Positions 18,437 through 27,326 of a DNA stretch of 64,000 nucleotides are shown here, piece after piece. The translations under genes and the position numbers were made by a program. The notes beneath the pieces were generated by a model. The model made no database searches. It saw nothing but the letters and a program-made list of their open reading frames with translations, and was not told the origin of the DNA. Location of the stretch: the NCBI GenBank assembly GCA_041745535.1, contig JBGTIS010000253.1, positions 3,537 to 67,536 of the forward strand, given 5' to 3'. Every line of letters begins with the position of its first letter. Position 1 is the first letter of the stretch. The stretch comes from JBGTIS01 sp041745535 (lineage in GTDB: Bacteria > Bacteroidota > Bacteroidia > Cytophagales > Cyclobacteriaceae).

Positions 18437-18555
18437 ATTTAAAAAATTTACAGGATTTTAAAGCAACTTTTGAAGTTACTAAAGCAAAAATAACTATTAA
18501 ATTATATTTGATTAAGCAATATGGCACTATTATTTAGGTGATAGTTGTTAGCTTT

Positions 18556-21219
18556 ATGGTAAAACTAAATTTTAATTGTTTGAAGATAAAAGTTTTTTTT
18601 AAATATTACATTTTGTTTTGGGTTTCTGTTGCTGCCATTCTTCCGGCATGCGCCCCACAAAAAAATGGACCCGTTGCCAGTGTATACCATAATACTACTG
18701 CCCGGTATAATGCTTATTTTTATGCCCGGCAACGTATCGAAGAAATCGAGGCTGCTATTGATGCTAGTAATGAAAACAATTTTAATACCATCCTTAATAT
18801 TTATCCAAAAATAGATACCGCGGTAGTGGCTGGATTGCAGGAGCAAATTGAAGATTGTATCAAAAAATCTTCTATCGCCATAGAGCGCCATCCGAAAAGT
18901 AAATGGGTAGATGACAGTTATATTTTGGTGGGCCTGTGCCGATTTTACAATGGAGACTATGGAAATGCCATTCAAACTTTTAAATACGTAAATGTAAACA
19001 GCAAAGACAAAGATGCTCGCCACCGTGCCCTGATAGACCTGATGCGTACCTTTATTGATGCGAGCGAACAGAATAACGCGATTGCCGTTTCCGATTATTT
19101 AAAAAAAGAAAAGCTGAACCGGTCTAATAAAATTCAGCTACATCTTACTCGTGCCTATTTATCCAAACAACAGGAAGATTTCAGTAATGTGGTAAGCAAC
19201 CTGCTGGTGGCAGCCCCTCTTATGAGAAACGATGAAGGAAAGGCAAAAATTTACTACATTATAGGGCAAATTTATCAGCAACTGGGTTTCGATGCCGAAG
19301 CTTATAGCAATTATCAGAAAGTACTCCGTAGCAATCCTGAATATGAACTGTTTTTTTATGCCAGGCTCAATATGGCACAGGTATACGACCTCAGCAGAAA
19401 CAGCGACATCCGGAAGATTAGAAAATATTTCAGAAAACTGCTGAAAGATCAGAAGAATAAAGAGTATAAAGACAAGATTTATTACGAGATGGCTGCTTTC
19501 GAACAAAAGCAGGGTAATCTGGAAGACGCTATCGAGTTATACAACAATTCTATTGTTTCCAGCATTAGCAACAACCGGCAAAAAGCCTATTCTTATCTGG
19601 CTTTGGGAAAAATTTATTATGAAGAACTCAAAGAATATAAGAAAGCCAAAGCCTATTACGATAGCACCCTTACCGTACTGCCTGCCGACGAACCCGATTT
19701 TGAGCAAATCGCAAACCGACAGGAAGTATTAGCCGCTTTTGTGGAACAACTCAACATTATTGAAACGCAGGATAGTTTATTGGCATTAGCTGAAATGGAT
19801 ACGGCAAGCTTAAGTGCCTATCTGGAAGAAGTGGCAGCCTCCCAGCAGGCTCAGCGGGAAGCGACTGCCAAAGTAGCTGCCCAACAGCAAAGAAGAACGC
19901 AACGTTCCAGCAACAGCCTGCAGCAAATAGATAATCCTTTTGCCCAGAATGCAGAACAGGCTCAGGACGAAGTGCAGGGCGACAAATGGTATTTTTATAA
20001 TGCGGCGGCGTTGAGTTCCGGCCGAACTGCTTTTACAAGAAAATGGGGTAACCGTTCGCTGGAAGATAACTGGCGACGATCTGAAAAAAGTGTAGCCGCC
20101 AATTTAAATCAAACACCAGTTGCAGTGGCTGATACTACCACAGCCGATGCTGGAAATAAACAAAGTGCCGAAGAAATTATCAGTAGCGAAAAAGCAATGA
20201 TGATGTCGGAAATTCCTTTCTCCGATTCGGCCAAAGTAACCGCTTATAAGAAAATAGAAGACGCCTACTTTAGTTTGGGAAATATTTATAATTTCCAACT
20301 TGAGGAACCTACCAACGCGGCACAAACTTTTGACACGTTGCTGATCCGGTTTCCGGAAACTCCTTATAAACCAGAAGTGCTCTATCAGTTATATTTGATT
20401 ACCAAAGGCCTGGAAGATAGCATTTCTGAAAAATATAAAAATCAGCTTTTAAATGAATTTCCAAATAGTACCTTCGCCAAAATTTTATTGAATCCTAATT
20501 ACCGCGAAGAAAACAATGTGGATGGCGAAAGGTTAAAGAAAACCTATAAATTGGCCTACAACTTGTACAATAGAAAACATTACCCGGAAGCTATGCAATT
20601 GTTACAGGATAGTTTACAGGCTTATCCGGATAACCCTTTTAGCGATAATGTGGTTTTTCTGGAAGCGATGATTACCGGAAAAATGGATGGTGATCTTCGC
20701 TATCAGCTGGCTTTGCAAAATTTTATAAAAGAATATCCTGATAGTGAGCTGATTACTTATGCCGAAAAATTACAGGAAACAGCAAAAGAATTTAAAGAAA
20801 AAAGAGCTCGAGAGAGAAGAGCCGAATTTATTTCTGAGTTTGAAGAACAACATACCTTTGTATTAGTTTATGACAGAACCAGCGATTTATCAAATGAACT
20901 TTTATACGAAATTGAGGTTTTTAATAAAAACTACTTTACAGAATCGAATCTGAAAACGGCTAACCTGGCATTAGACAATAATAAGCTAATGATTATTGTA
21001 CAGCAGTTTCCCGGAAAAGATTCTTCTTATGAATATTATAAAGCATTTAACGGTGAAAATTCACCTTTAAAAAGGCTGGCAAAATCGGTTACTATTAATG
21101 TGGAGTTTAATAATTTTGTAATTACTGAAGATAACTTTGATATATTGTATCAAACCAAAGACATGGAAAGTTACCTGCGGTTTTTTAGTAATAATTATGG
21201 CATTTTTTCAATTAACTAA
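18556..21219 (+). CDS. PorW/SprE-type T9SS lipoprotein with TPR repeats
   Basis: A lipoprotein of about 887 residues. The signal peptide ends at a lipobox (ILPAC), and the mature protein opens with a stretch diagnostic of PorW/SprE (VYHNTTARYNAYFYARQRI). Many TPR units follow (about 80-400 and 560-770 of the chain), separated by a low-complexity Gln/Ala-rich linker. PorW/SprE proteins are needed for type IX secretion and gliding in Bacteroidota. This fits the two T9SS cargo proteins at 3.2-7.9 kb. I prefer ATG 18556 over an ATG 18 bases upstream, because it gives the more normal signal peptide. pbp1A follows after 59 bases. Confidence 0.85.
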   Translation: MVKLNFNCLKIKVFFKYYILFWVSVAAILPACAPQKNGPVASVYHNTTARYNAYFYARQRIEEIEAAIDASNENNFNTILNIYPKIDTAVVAGLQEQIEDCIKKSSIAIERHPKSKWVDDSYILVGLCRFYNGDYGNAIQTFKYVNVNSKDKDARHRALIDLMRTFIDASEQNNAIAVSDYLKKEKLNRSNKIQLHLTRAYLSKQQEDFSNVVSNLLVAAPLMRNDEGKAKIYYIIGQIYQQLGFDAEAYSNYQKVLRSNPEYELFFYARLNMAQVYDLSRNSDIRKIRKYFRKLLKDQKNKEYKDKIYYEMAAFEQKQGNLEDAIELYNNSIVSSISNNRQKAYSYLALGKIYYEELKEYKKAKAYYDSTLTVLPADEPDFEQIANRQEVLAAFVEQLNIIETQDSLLALAEMDTASLSAYLEEVAASQQAQREATAKVAAQQQRRTQRSSNSLQQIDNPFAQNAEQAQDEVQGDKWYFYNAAALSSGRTAFTRKWGNRSLEDNWRRSEKSVAANLNQTPVAVADTTTADAGNKQSAEEIISSEKAMMMSEIPFSDSAKVTAYKKIEDAYFSLGNIYNFQLEEPTNAAQTFDTLLIRFPETPYKPEVLYQLYLITKGLEDSISEKYKNQLLNEFPNSTFAKILLNPNYREENNVDGERLKKTYKLAYNLYNRKHYPEAMQLLQDSLQAYPDNPFSDNVVFLEAMITGKMDGDLRYQLALQNFIKEYPDSELITYAEKLQETAKEFKEKRARERRAEFISEFEEQHTFVLVYDRTSDLSNELLYEIEVFNKNYFTESNLKTANLALDNNKLMIIVQQFPGKDSSYEYYKAFNGENSPLKRLAKSVTINVEFNNFVITEDNFDILYQTKDMESYLRFFSNNYGIFSIN

Positions 21220-21278
21220 CACCCATTTTGATTTAGCTTAATTTTTGTAACTTTTTAACCGAAATAATTACGCATCAG

Positions 21279-23642
21279 ATGTCCGATTTCCAATCTAATC
21301 AGGAAGATACACCACAAGCTGTGGATGCCAGTGCGAAAAGGGCGAAAATTTATACCCTTGTTGTACGTGGATTCTGTATCCTGTTTTTAGTGTTTGTTTT
21401 AGTGCTGCCTGCTTACATTTATTCAGTAAGTACTAACTTTTTAGGTTTGTTTGGGGAAATGCCTAACTTAAAAGCGATTGAGAATCCCGAAAACGATCTT
21501 TCCTCAGAGTTATACTCAGCGGATGGCGCCCTGCTCGGAAAGTATTTCCGCGAAAACCGGAGCCCTGTTACCTACGAAGAACTCTCACCCAACCTGGTAA
21601 ATGCCCTGTTGGCTACCGAAGATTACAGGTTTACCCAACACAGTGGTATCGACTTGCGAAGTATGCTGCGGGTAGCTTTTGGTATATTAACTTTTAACAC
21701 AAAAGGTGGAGGAAGTACCCTTTCGCAACAAACCGCCAAAAACCTTTTCAAAACCCGGTCCAGAGATGCCGATATCAGTGACGGACACCTGTTGGGCATT
21801 AACAAATATGTAAATCTGGTGATTCAGAAAACCAAAGAGTGGATCCTGGCTGTGAGGCTGGAAAAATATTATACAAAAAAGGAAATTCTGGCACTTTACC
21901 TGAATACAGCTGAATTTGGGAGCAATGCCTATGGCATTAAGGTGGCCGCAAAAACCTTTTTTAACAAACAAACACACGAACTTTCAGTAGAAGAGGCAGC
22001 GACTTTGGTTGGGCTTTTGAAAGCCACTCATTTTTACAGCCCCGTGTATAATCCTGAAAATTCGCTTAGCCGCCGAAATCTGGTCATGTATCAAATGGAG
22101 AAATACAATTTTCTTCCGCAGGCAGAGTATGATTCTATCAAACAGTTGCCCATTGCCCTCGAATACAAAGTTGATAATCATAACGAAGGGATGGCCACTT
22201 ATTTCAGGTCGGTAATTCAAAAGTTTTTGTTACAGTGGACCAATGAGCATGGATACGACCTTTATGAAGACGGCCTCAAAATTTATACTACGCTGGATAG
22301 CCGGATGCAGGAGTATGCCGAAAAAGCGGTAACTAACCATATGAAAGAATTGCAAAGATTATTTAATGAGCACTGGAAAGGACAGGGCGACCCGTGGCGG
22401 GACGAAAAGGGTAGGGTAATCAGTAGTTTTATTCCTAACCTGGCAAAAAGAAGCCCTCGTTACCGTGGTTTGGAGAAAAAATATGGAAAAGATGCGGATT
22501 CGATTGATATTGTGATGAATACGCCTGTTCCGATGACCGTATTTTCATGGAACGGAGAAATTGATACCACCATGAGTCCTATTGACTCAATCAAGTATGA
22601 CCAGCATTTTCTGCACACTGGTTTTATGGCAATGGACCCGCATAACGGGCAAATCAAGGCCTGGGTAGGTGGTATTAACCATAAATTTTTTAAGTACGAC
22701 CACGTAATGCAGGGAAAACGGCAACCGGGTTCTACTTTTAAACCTTTTGTGTATGCTACTGCTATCGATAACGGATACAGCCCCTGTTATGAAGTGGTAG
22801 ATGCGCCTATTTCCATTCCGGTTATTATGAATGGGAAAGAAGATATTTATCAGCCCCAGAACTCCAACGGGAAATTTTCCGGCGAAAGCATGACCCTGCG
22901 CCATGCGATGGCTACCTCCACCAATTCTATTACCGTTTTTATGATGAATAAAATTGGGCCGGCTACGGTAGTGGATTATGCGCACAGGCTGGGAATAGAA
23001 AGTCCGCTGGAACCGGTACTGGCCCTGTCGCTTGGCGGTGGAGGTGATGTGTCGGTTTACGAAATGGTAGGTGCCTACAGTGCTTTCGCCAACAAGGGAA
23101 CCTGGACGGAGCCCATTTATATTACCCGCATTGAAGATAAAAATGGGAATATTATACAGGAATTTACACCAAAAACCAGAGAGGCTTTGAGTGAGGAAAC
23201 AGCCTATATAATGCTACATATGCTGAAAGGTACAGTGGAGGAAGTAGGAGGAACCGCAAACAGGCGACTTCCCGACAGCCTCAAAATAGATAACGAAATT
23301 GGCGCTAAAACAGGAACTACCTCTAATTTTTCGGATGGCTGGTTTATGGGCGTTACCAAAGATTTGGTAGCGGGCGCCTGGGTGGGTGGCGACAACAGAA
23401 GCATCCACTTTCGAAATATCATTTTAGGGCAGGGTGCTGTTATGGCTTTGCCTATCTGGTCAAATTTTATGAAGGATGTGTACAACGACGATCGCCTGGA
23501 TATCAAACGGGGAGCATTTGAAAAACCCGCCAGAAGACTTTCTGTAGAACTTGACTGCGATAAGTATGGCGATACCGATGAAGCGGATTCTTTGTATACA
23601 GAAAAAAAAGATGCGGTAATTACCAAAGACGATATCTTCTGA
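21279..23642 (+). CDS. Penicillin-binding protein 1A, bifunctional transglycosylase/transpeptidase
   Basis: A class A PBP of 787 residues. A cytoplasmic N-terminus and one span (about 26-48) are followed by a GT51 glycosyltransferase (about 75-250) with catalytic Glu114 (ATEDYRF) and GGSTLSQQ at 144-151. The transpeptidase domain (about 440-740) has all three motifs: Ser485-Thr-Phe-Lys488, Ser547-Thr-Asn549 and Lys677-Thr-Gly679. It polymerises and cross-links peptidoglycan in the periplasm. It lies downstream of porW on the same strand, so an operon is possible. Confidence 0.97.
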   Translation: MSDFQSNQEDTPQAVDASAKRAKIYTLVVRGFCILFLVFVLVLPAYIYSVSTNFLGLFGEMPNLKAIENPENDLSSELYSADGALLGKYFRENRSPVTYEELSPNLVNALLATEDYRFTQHSGIDLRSMLRVAFGILTFNTKGGGSTLSQQTAKNLFKTRSRDADISDGHLLGINKYVNLVIQKTKEWILAVRLEKYYTKKEILALYLNTAEFGSNAYGIKVAAKTFFNKQTHELSVEEAATLVGLLKATHFYSPVYNPENSLSRRNLVMYQMEKYNFLPQAEYDSIKQLPIALEYKVDNHNEGMATYFRSVIQKFLLQWTNEHGYDLYEDGLKIYTTLDSRMQEYAEKAVTNHMKELQRLFNEHWKGQGDPWRDEKGRVISSFIPNLAKRSPRYRGLEKKYGKDADSIDIVMNTPVPMTVFSWNGEIDTTMSPIDSIKYDQHFLHTGFMAMDPHNGQIKAWVGGINHKFFKYDHVMQGKRQPGSTFKPFVYATAIDNGYSPCYEVVDAPISIPVIMNGKEDIYQPQNSNGKFSGESMTLRHAMATSTNSITVFMMNKIGPATVVDYAHRLGIESPLEPVLALSLGGGGDVSVYEMVGAYSAFANKGTWTEPIYITRIEDKNGNIIQEFTPKTREALSEETAYIMLHMLKGTVEEVGGTANRRLPDSLKIDNEIGAKTGTTSNFSDGWFMGVTKDLVAGAWVGGDNRSIHFRNIILGQGAVMALPIWSNFMKDVYNDDRLDIKRGAFEKPARRLSVELDCDKYGDTDEADSLYTEKKDAVITKDDIF

Positions 23643-23859
23643 GTTAAACCGTAATTGTTGCCATATCTGATACCCTCTATACCCGGGGACTGGTTTTACC
23701 AAGCTTCTGAAATTCCTTTAATTTTTAATTATTCAGTATACAGAAAAACTATCTGTAATTGATTTTTTTGTTGTGGGATAAATATTAGCTTCGTGTTTTT
23801 TTGCAGGAATGCATTAATTTTAAGCCGCCGGTTACCATTTCGTTTTAAATAAGTTAAAA

Positions 23860-24435
23860 GTGCAAGAATCCTATTTTGAAGATCAGCAGGTATTGTCGAG
23901 AATGAAAGAGAGCGACAGCAAAGCTGTACTTGAATTATACAGGTTACACAGAGAAGAGTTTATTCACTGGGCCCAGCATAATTACAAAATAGAGGAGGAT
24001 AACGCTATTGATATTTTTCAGGATACGCTGGTGGCTTTGCATAACAATGTTATTAAAGGCAAACTAACAGCATTAAACACTTCCCTGAAAACCTGTTTGC
24101 ATGCCATAGGTAAAAGTATAATCGAAAAAAAAATATCTCAAACGAGTACAGCGCCAGCTGGGCAAAAAGAAGAGTTGTCAACACCTCTTGAAACCGAAGT
24201 AATTGATCAGATTACCGTAAATGACCGGCAACGGGTTGTAGCCAGTTTATTGGAAACCATAGGAGAACCCTGTAAAACTTTATTGAAGTTATCTTATTTT
24301 AAAGATCTTTCGATAGAGGCTATTGTTACCGCTATGGCATATCAAGACGAAAATGAAGCTAAAAAGCAGAAACTAAGGTGTGTAAGCACGCTGAAGCAAA
24401 TGCTTAAGGATAGGTATAACAACGCTGAATTTTAG
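23860..24435 (+). CDS. ECF-type RNA polymerase sigma factor
   Basis: A 191-residue sigma-70 family protein starting at GTG. Region 2 is recognisable (about 20-80: ALYRLHREEFIHWA-like helix, with LELYRLHREEF and AIDIFQDTLVALHNN). Region 4 is at about 130-185 (LLETIGEPCKTLLKLSYFKDLSIEAI). The linker is Ser/Thr-rich. The next gene starts 11 bases later and encodes a membrane protein with an anti-sigma-like N-terminus, the usual sigma/regulator pairing. It is divergent from textbook ECF sequences, so the group cannot be assigned. Confidence 0.85.
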   Translation: MQESYFEDQQVLSRMKESDSKAVLELYRLHREEFIHWAQHNYKIEEDNAIDIFQDTLVALHNNVIKGKLTALNTSLKTCLHAIGKSIIEKKISQTSTAPAGQKEELSTPLETEVIDQITVNDRQRVVASLLETIGEPCKTLLKLSYFKDLSIEAIVTAMAYQDENEAKKQKLRCVSTLKQMLKDRYNNAEF

Positions 24436-24446
24436 ACAACAAACCT

Positions 24447-25184
24447 GTGAACTTACAAGAATCAGAAAACCGCCGAAATCAGGTTGAAAGGTATATAAAA
24501 GGCGAGATGCAGGCAGAAGAGCTGCAACTGTTTGAGCAGCGGATGCGGGAAAATGCCGGCCTGGCCGCAGAGGTTTTGCTGCATCGCGATGTGCTTGCCG
24601 GTATGAATTACTTTTTCAAAAAAGACCTCAAGGCAGAGTTACAGGCAGAAGAGGCCCGCCTGAAGAAAAAGCCGGTCAATTATATTAAATTTATAAGTAT
24701 TGCCGCTAGTGTGGTGCTGGTTATGGCTGCCACCTATCTGATTGTGTCAGATTTGCGGCAGGCAGACCATCCGGCCCTTTATAATGAATATTTTAAGCCG
24801 TATCCAAATACGGTGCCTCCCGCGCAGTATGCAGACGATAGCGCGGCAGTGAATACCGGCATGAGCTATTACGAATCAGGTGGATATGAAGAAGCTGCCG
24901 AAATTTTTGAACAGCAAATCGCGGCAGGTTCATCGCAAAGCTATTTGAAATTTTACGCTGGTCTTTCCTATTTAAACATCGATAAAGATAAAAAGGCAAT
25001 TACTTATTTAGAACAGGTAGTGGCCAGCCCTGACAGCGAGTTCGCCAGCCAGGCAGAGTGGTACCTGGGTTTGGCTTATCTGAAACAAGCGCAAATACAA
25101 AAAGCCGAAGGTATTTTGAAGCAGATAGCAAGTTCGGGTAACGATTACAGCAGCAAAGCCACCGAAATTCTGCGAAAATTATAA
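24447..25184 (+). CDS. Membrane protein with anti-sigma-like N-terminus and periplasmic TPR domain
   Basis: A 245-residue protein starting at GTG, 11 bases after the sigma gene. The cytoplasmic part (1-75) has VERYIKGEMQAEELQLFEQRM, as in zinc-finger-less anti-sigma factors of Bacteroidota. One span (about 79-100) is followed by a periplasmic region with three TPR-like repeats (about 128-240: GMSYYESGGYEEAAEIFEQQ, then AGLSYLNIDKDKKAITYLEQ and LGLAYLKQAQIQKAEGILKQ). It likely holds the sigma factor at the membrane and senses an envelope signal through the repeats. That role is inference from order and topology. Confidence 0.75.
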   Translation: MNLQESENRRNQVERYIKGEMQAEELQLFEQRMRENAGLAAEVLLHRDVLAGMNYFFKKDLKAELQAEEARLKKKPVNYIKFISIAASVVLVMAATYLIVSDLRQADHPALYNEYFKPYPNTVPPAQYADDSAAVNTGMSYYESGGYEEAAEIFEQQIAAGSSQSYLKFYAGLSYLNIDKDKKAITYLEQVVASPDSEFASQAEWYLGLAYLKQAQIQKAEGILKQIASSGNDYSSKATEILRKL

Positions 25185-25316
25185 TTTAGCAAAAGCCATA
25201 TCCACTGCTATTTTCTATATTCCTTCTTGTTTTCCGGTATAAAACTATATTTTTGATATAAATTTCACCCGTTAACGGTGCCGTTTTCAGGATATAAAAC
25301 TTAAAATACGAAAGCC

Positions 25317-25481
25317 ATGCAATACTATGACCCTTTTACCGGAAAAATTTCCTTACCTGATAACCTTAAAAAAGAAGTAAAAGAAATGGCGAAGCAAAAC
25401 GCGAACGCGGCCATACAAAAGGTGAGTAAGCTTACAGGCGCCAACATGCAGGAGGCTAAAAAATATGTCGATAGCCTGTAA
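25317..25481 (+). CDS. 54-residue protein with an L7/L12-C-terminal-like helix motif
   Basis: A small open frame with ATG at 25317 and stop at 25481: MQYYDPFTGK at the start and KLTGANMQEAKKYVDSL at the end. The last 20 residues resemble the ribosomal protein L7/L12 C-terminal pattern (V..LTG..L.EAK..V). The middle is a Lys/Ala-rich helix. Codon use matches the neighbours. It sits 132 bases after the TPR protein gene and 60 before the epimerase gene. Function unknown. Confidence 0.6.
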   Translation: MQYYDPFTGKISLPDNLKKEVKEMAKQNANAAIQKVSKLTGANMQEAKKYVDSL

Positions 25482-25541
25482 ACCAGAAAGTATTATAATT
25501 ATTTTCGTCTATATTTAAACCCACACCTAACCTTATTATGC

Positions 25542-26711
25542 ATGAAAAACACCCGAATAAAACCTATTCACTTCTTAGGAATTGCTCTTTTCTTTTTGAT
25601 TTTTGCGGAGGGTTGTCAGCCTAAAAAATCTGAAGAGCAGGATGAAAAAACAACCTCAACCATGAAGAAAGAATCCTACGGAACAACCAAAGATGGTACT
25701 GCGGTAGATATTTATACGTTAACCAATGCCCACGGCGTAGAAGCCAGAATTACCAATTACGGTGGTATTATTGTTTCGCTAAAAGTGCCGGACAGAACAG
25801 GCGCCCTGGGCGATGTGGTATTGGGTTTTGATTCCCTTTCCACTTACATAGCAAGCAATCCTTACTTCGGTGCCCTGGTAGGTCGCTATGGTAACCGGAT
25901 CGCTAATGGAAGATTTATGCTGGATAACGTTGAATATAAGCTTGCCCAAAACAACTCTGTGAACCATTTGCACGGCGGACTAAAAGGCTTTGATAAGGTA
26001 GTGTGGAACGCTGAGGAAGGTGAAGATGGCAAATCGCTGAAGTTAACGTATGTAAGTATGGACATGGAAGAAGGGTATCCGGGAAACCTGACTACTGAAG
26101 TAACTTATACCTTGGAAGACGATGATGCGTTGAAGATTGATTACAAAGCCACTACCGATAAGAAAACTGTAATAAACCTTACCAACCATTCTTATTTTAA
26201 CCTGACGGGTGATCCTTCCAATACTATTCTGGATCATGTGGTGATGATCAATGCCGATCAGTTTGTGCCGGTGAATTCTACCCTGATTCCTACCGGAGAA
26301 CTACAAAGTGTGAAAGGTACGCCTTTTGACTTTACCAGTCCGAAGCCCGTAGGACAGGAAATAGAAGCCGACCATGAACAAATAAAAGTGGGTCTGGGCT
26401 ATGACCATTGCTGGGTGCTGAATGGCAACGGCATGAAACAGGCCGCCACCGTATACGAACCCAATAGCGGTCGTTTTATGGAAGTAAGGACCACTGAACC
26501 CGGTGTGCAATTTTATACCGGCAACTTCCTGAATGGAACCTTAACCGGCAAGAAAGGTACGGTGTATCAGCGCCGCAGTGGTTTTTGCTTTGAAACAGAA
26601 CATTTCCCCGATTCACCCAATCAGCCTGATTTTCCTTCGGTGGAATTAAATCCGGGCGAAACTTACCAAACTTCTACGGTCTATAAGTTTTCTGTAAAAA
26701 ACGAGCAGTAA
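25542..26711 (+). CDS. Aldose 1-epimerase (mutarotase), lipoprotein
   Basis: A GalM-type enzyme of 389 residues interconverting alpha and beta anomers of hexoses. The N-terminus is a lipoprotein signal (hydrophobic 8-21, Cys25 in FAEGC), so it should act in the periplasm or at the outer membrane rather than in the cytoplasm. Conserved sites are NHLHGGLKGFDK (His142, His144), NLTNHSYFNL (His216) and, near the end, FCFETEHFPDSPNQPDFPS with the catalytic Glu. The nearby sulfatase and cupin genes face it, which hints at a sugar-processing neighbourhood. Confidence 0.95.
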   Translation: MKNTRIKPIHFLGIALFFLIFAEGCQPKKSEEQDEKTTSTMKKESYGTTKDGTAVDIYTLTNAHGVEARITNYGGIIVSLKVPDRTGALGDVVLGFDSLSTYIASNPYFGALVGRYGNRIANGRFMLDNVEYKLAQNNSVNHLHGGLKGFDKVVWNAEEGEDGKSLKLTYVSMDMEEGYPGNLTTEVTYTLEDDDALKIDYKATTDKKTVINLTNHSYFNLTGDPSNTILDHVVMINADQFVPVNSTLIPTGELQSVKGTPFDFTSPKPVGQEIEADHEQIKVGLGYDHCWVLNGNGMKQAATVYEPNSGRFMEVRTTEPGVQFYTGNFLNGTLTGKKGTVYQRRSGFCFETEHFPDSPNQPDFPSVELNPGETYQTSTVYKFSVKNEQ

Positions 26712-26760
26712 GCAGGCCGCTTGTTATTTGTAAAAATAAAAACGGAAAATATTCTGATAA

Positions 26761-26788
26761 AAAGGCTTCTCTACCGGAAGCCTTTTTT
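26761..26788. terminator. Bidirectional terminator between epimerase and cupin genes
   Basis: AAAGGCTTC (26761-26769) pairs with GAAGCCTTT (26777-26785). T runs follow on both strands. It lies 50 bases after the epimerase stop and next to the cupin stop, so it probably serves both converging genes. Confidence 0.85.
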
Positions 26789-27317
26789 ATTGCTTCCAAT
26801 GCGCGATAATAGCACCTTTATCTCCATATACCGGATCAGTAACAGGTGAAGGAACCTGTTCAATGTTTTGCTCGGCTTCGGGGCGTTCGCCTGCTTTTCC
26901 ATAATTCATATCGAATGACTGTGACGGCGGATAGGCGCCTACACAGGCGAAATCGCTGCTGGCCCCCAGGTTTTTATGCGCTACGCCTGCGGGAATAATA
27001 ATCACATCTCCTTTACTGGCGGTAACCGTAATGCCATTGGGACCGCCCAGTTCTACTTTGGCTTGTCCCTGATAAATGCCCAATACCTCATGCGCCGTAC
27101 TGTGATAATGGTGATAGGTATAAATTCCGTTTCGCCAGTTATTTCCCCATTGATTTTTTGTGAACAGCTCTTCTATGGCAGCAGCCGCGTTTTCCTGCGG
27201 CAGGTCCAGAGCGTTTTTGTAAATAATTAACGGTAAAGTGGGGTTATTGGGAAAAGTACCATCGTCATGCAGTAGCTTTATTATAGTTTCAGGGTCTTGT
27301 TTTACTAAAGTTTTCAT
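26787..27317 (-). CDS. Cupin-domain protein, YjlB-like
   Basis: A 176-residue single cupin of the COG4297/YjlB type. The metal-binding first motif is visible (HHYHSTAHEVLGIYQGQAKV, residues about 67-86), and the second is GDVIIIPAGVAHKNLG (about 103-118). His residues in both could hold a metal. Function is unknown for the family. It begins nine bases after the sulfatase stop on the same strand, so the two are probably co-transcribed. Confidence 0.88.
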   Translation of the reverse strand: MKTLVKQDPETIIKLLHDDGTFPNNPTLPLIIYKNALDLPQENAAAAIEELFTKNQWGNNWRNGIYTYHHYHSTAHEVLGIYQGQAKVELGGPNGITVTASKGDVIIIPAGVAHKNLGASSDFACVGAYPPSQSFDMNYGKAGERPEAEQNIEQVPSPVTDPVYGDKGAIIAHWKQ

Positions 27318-27326
27318 AGTTAGGTA

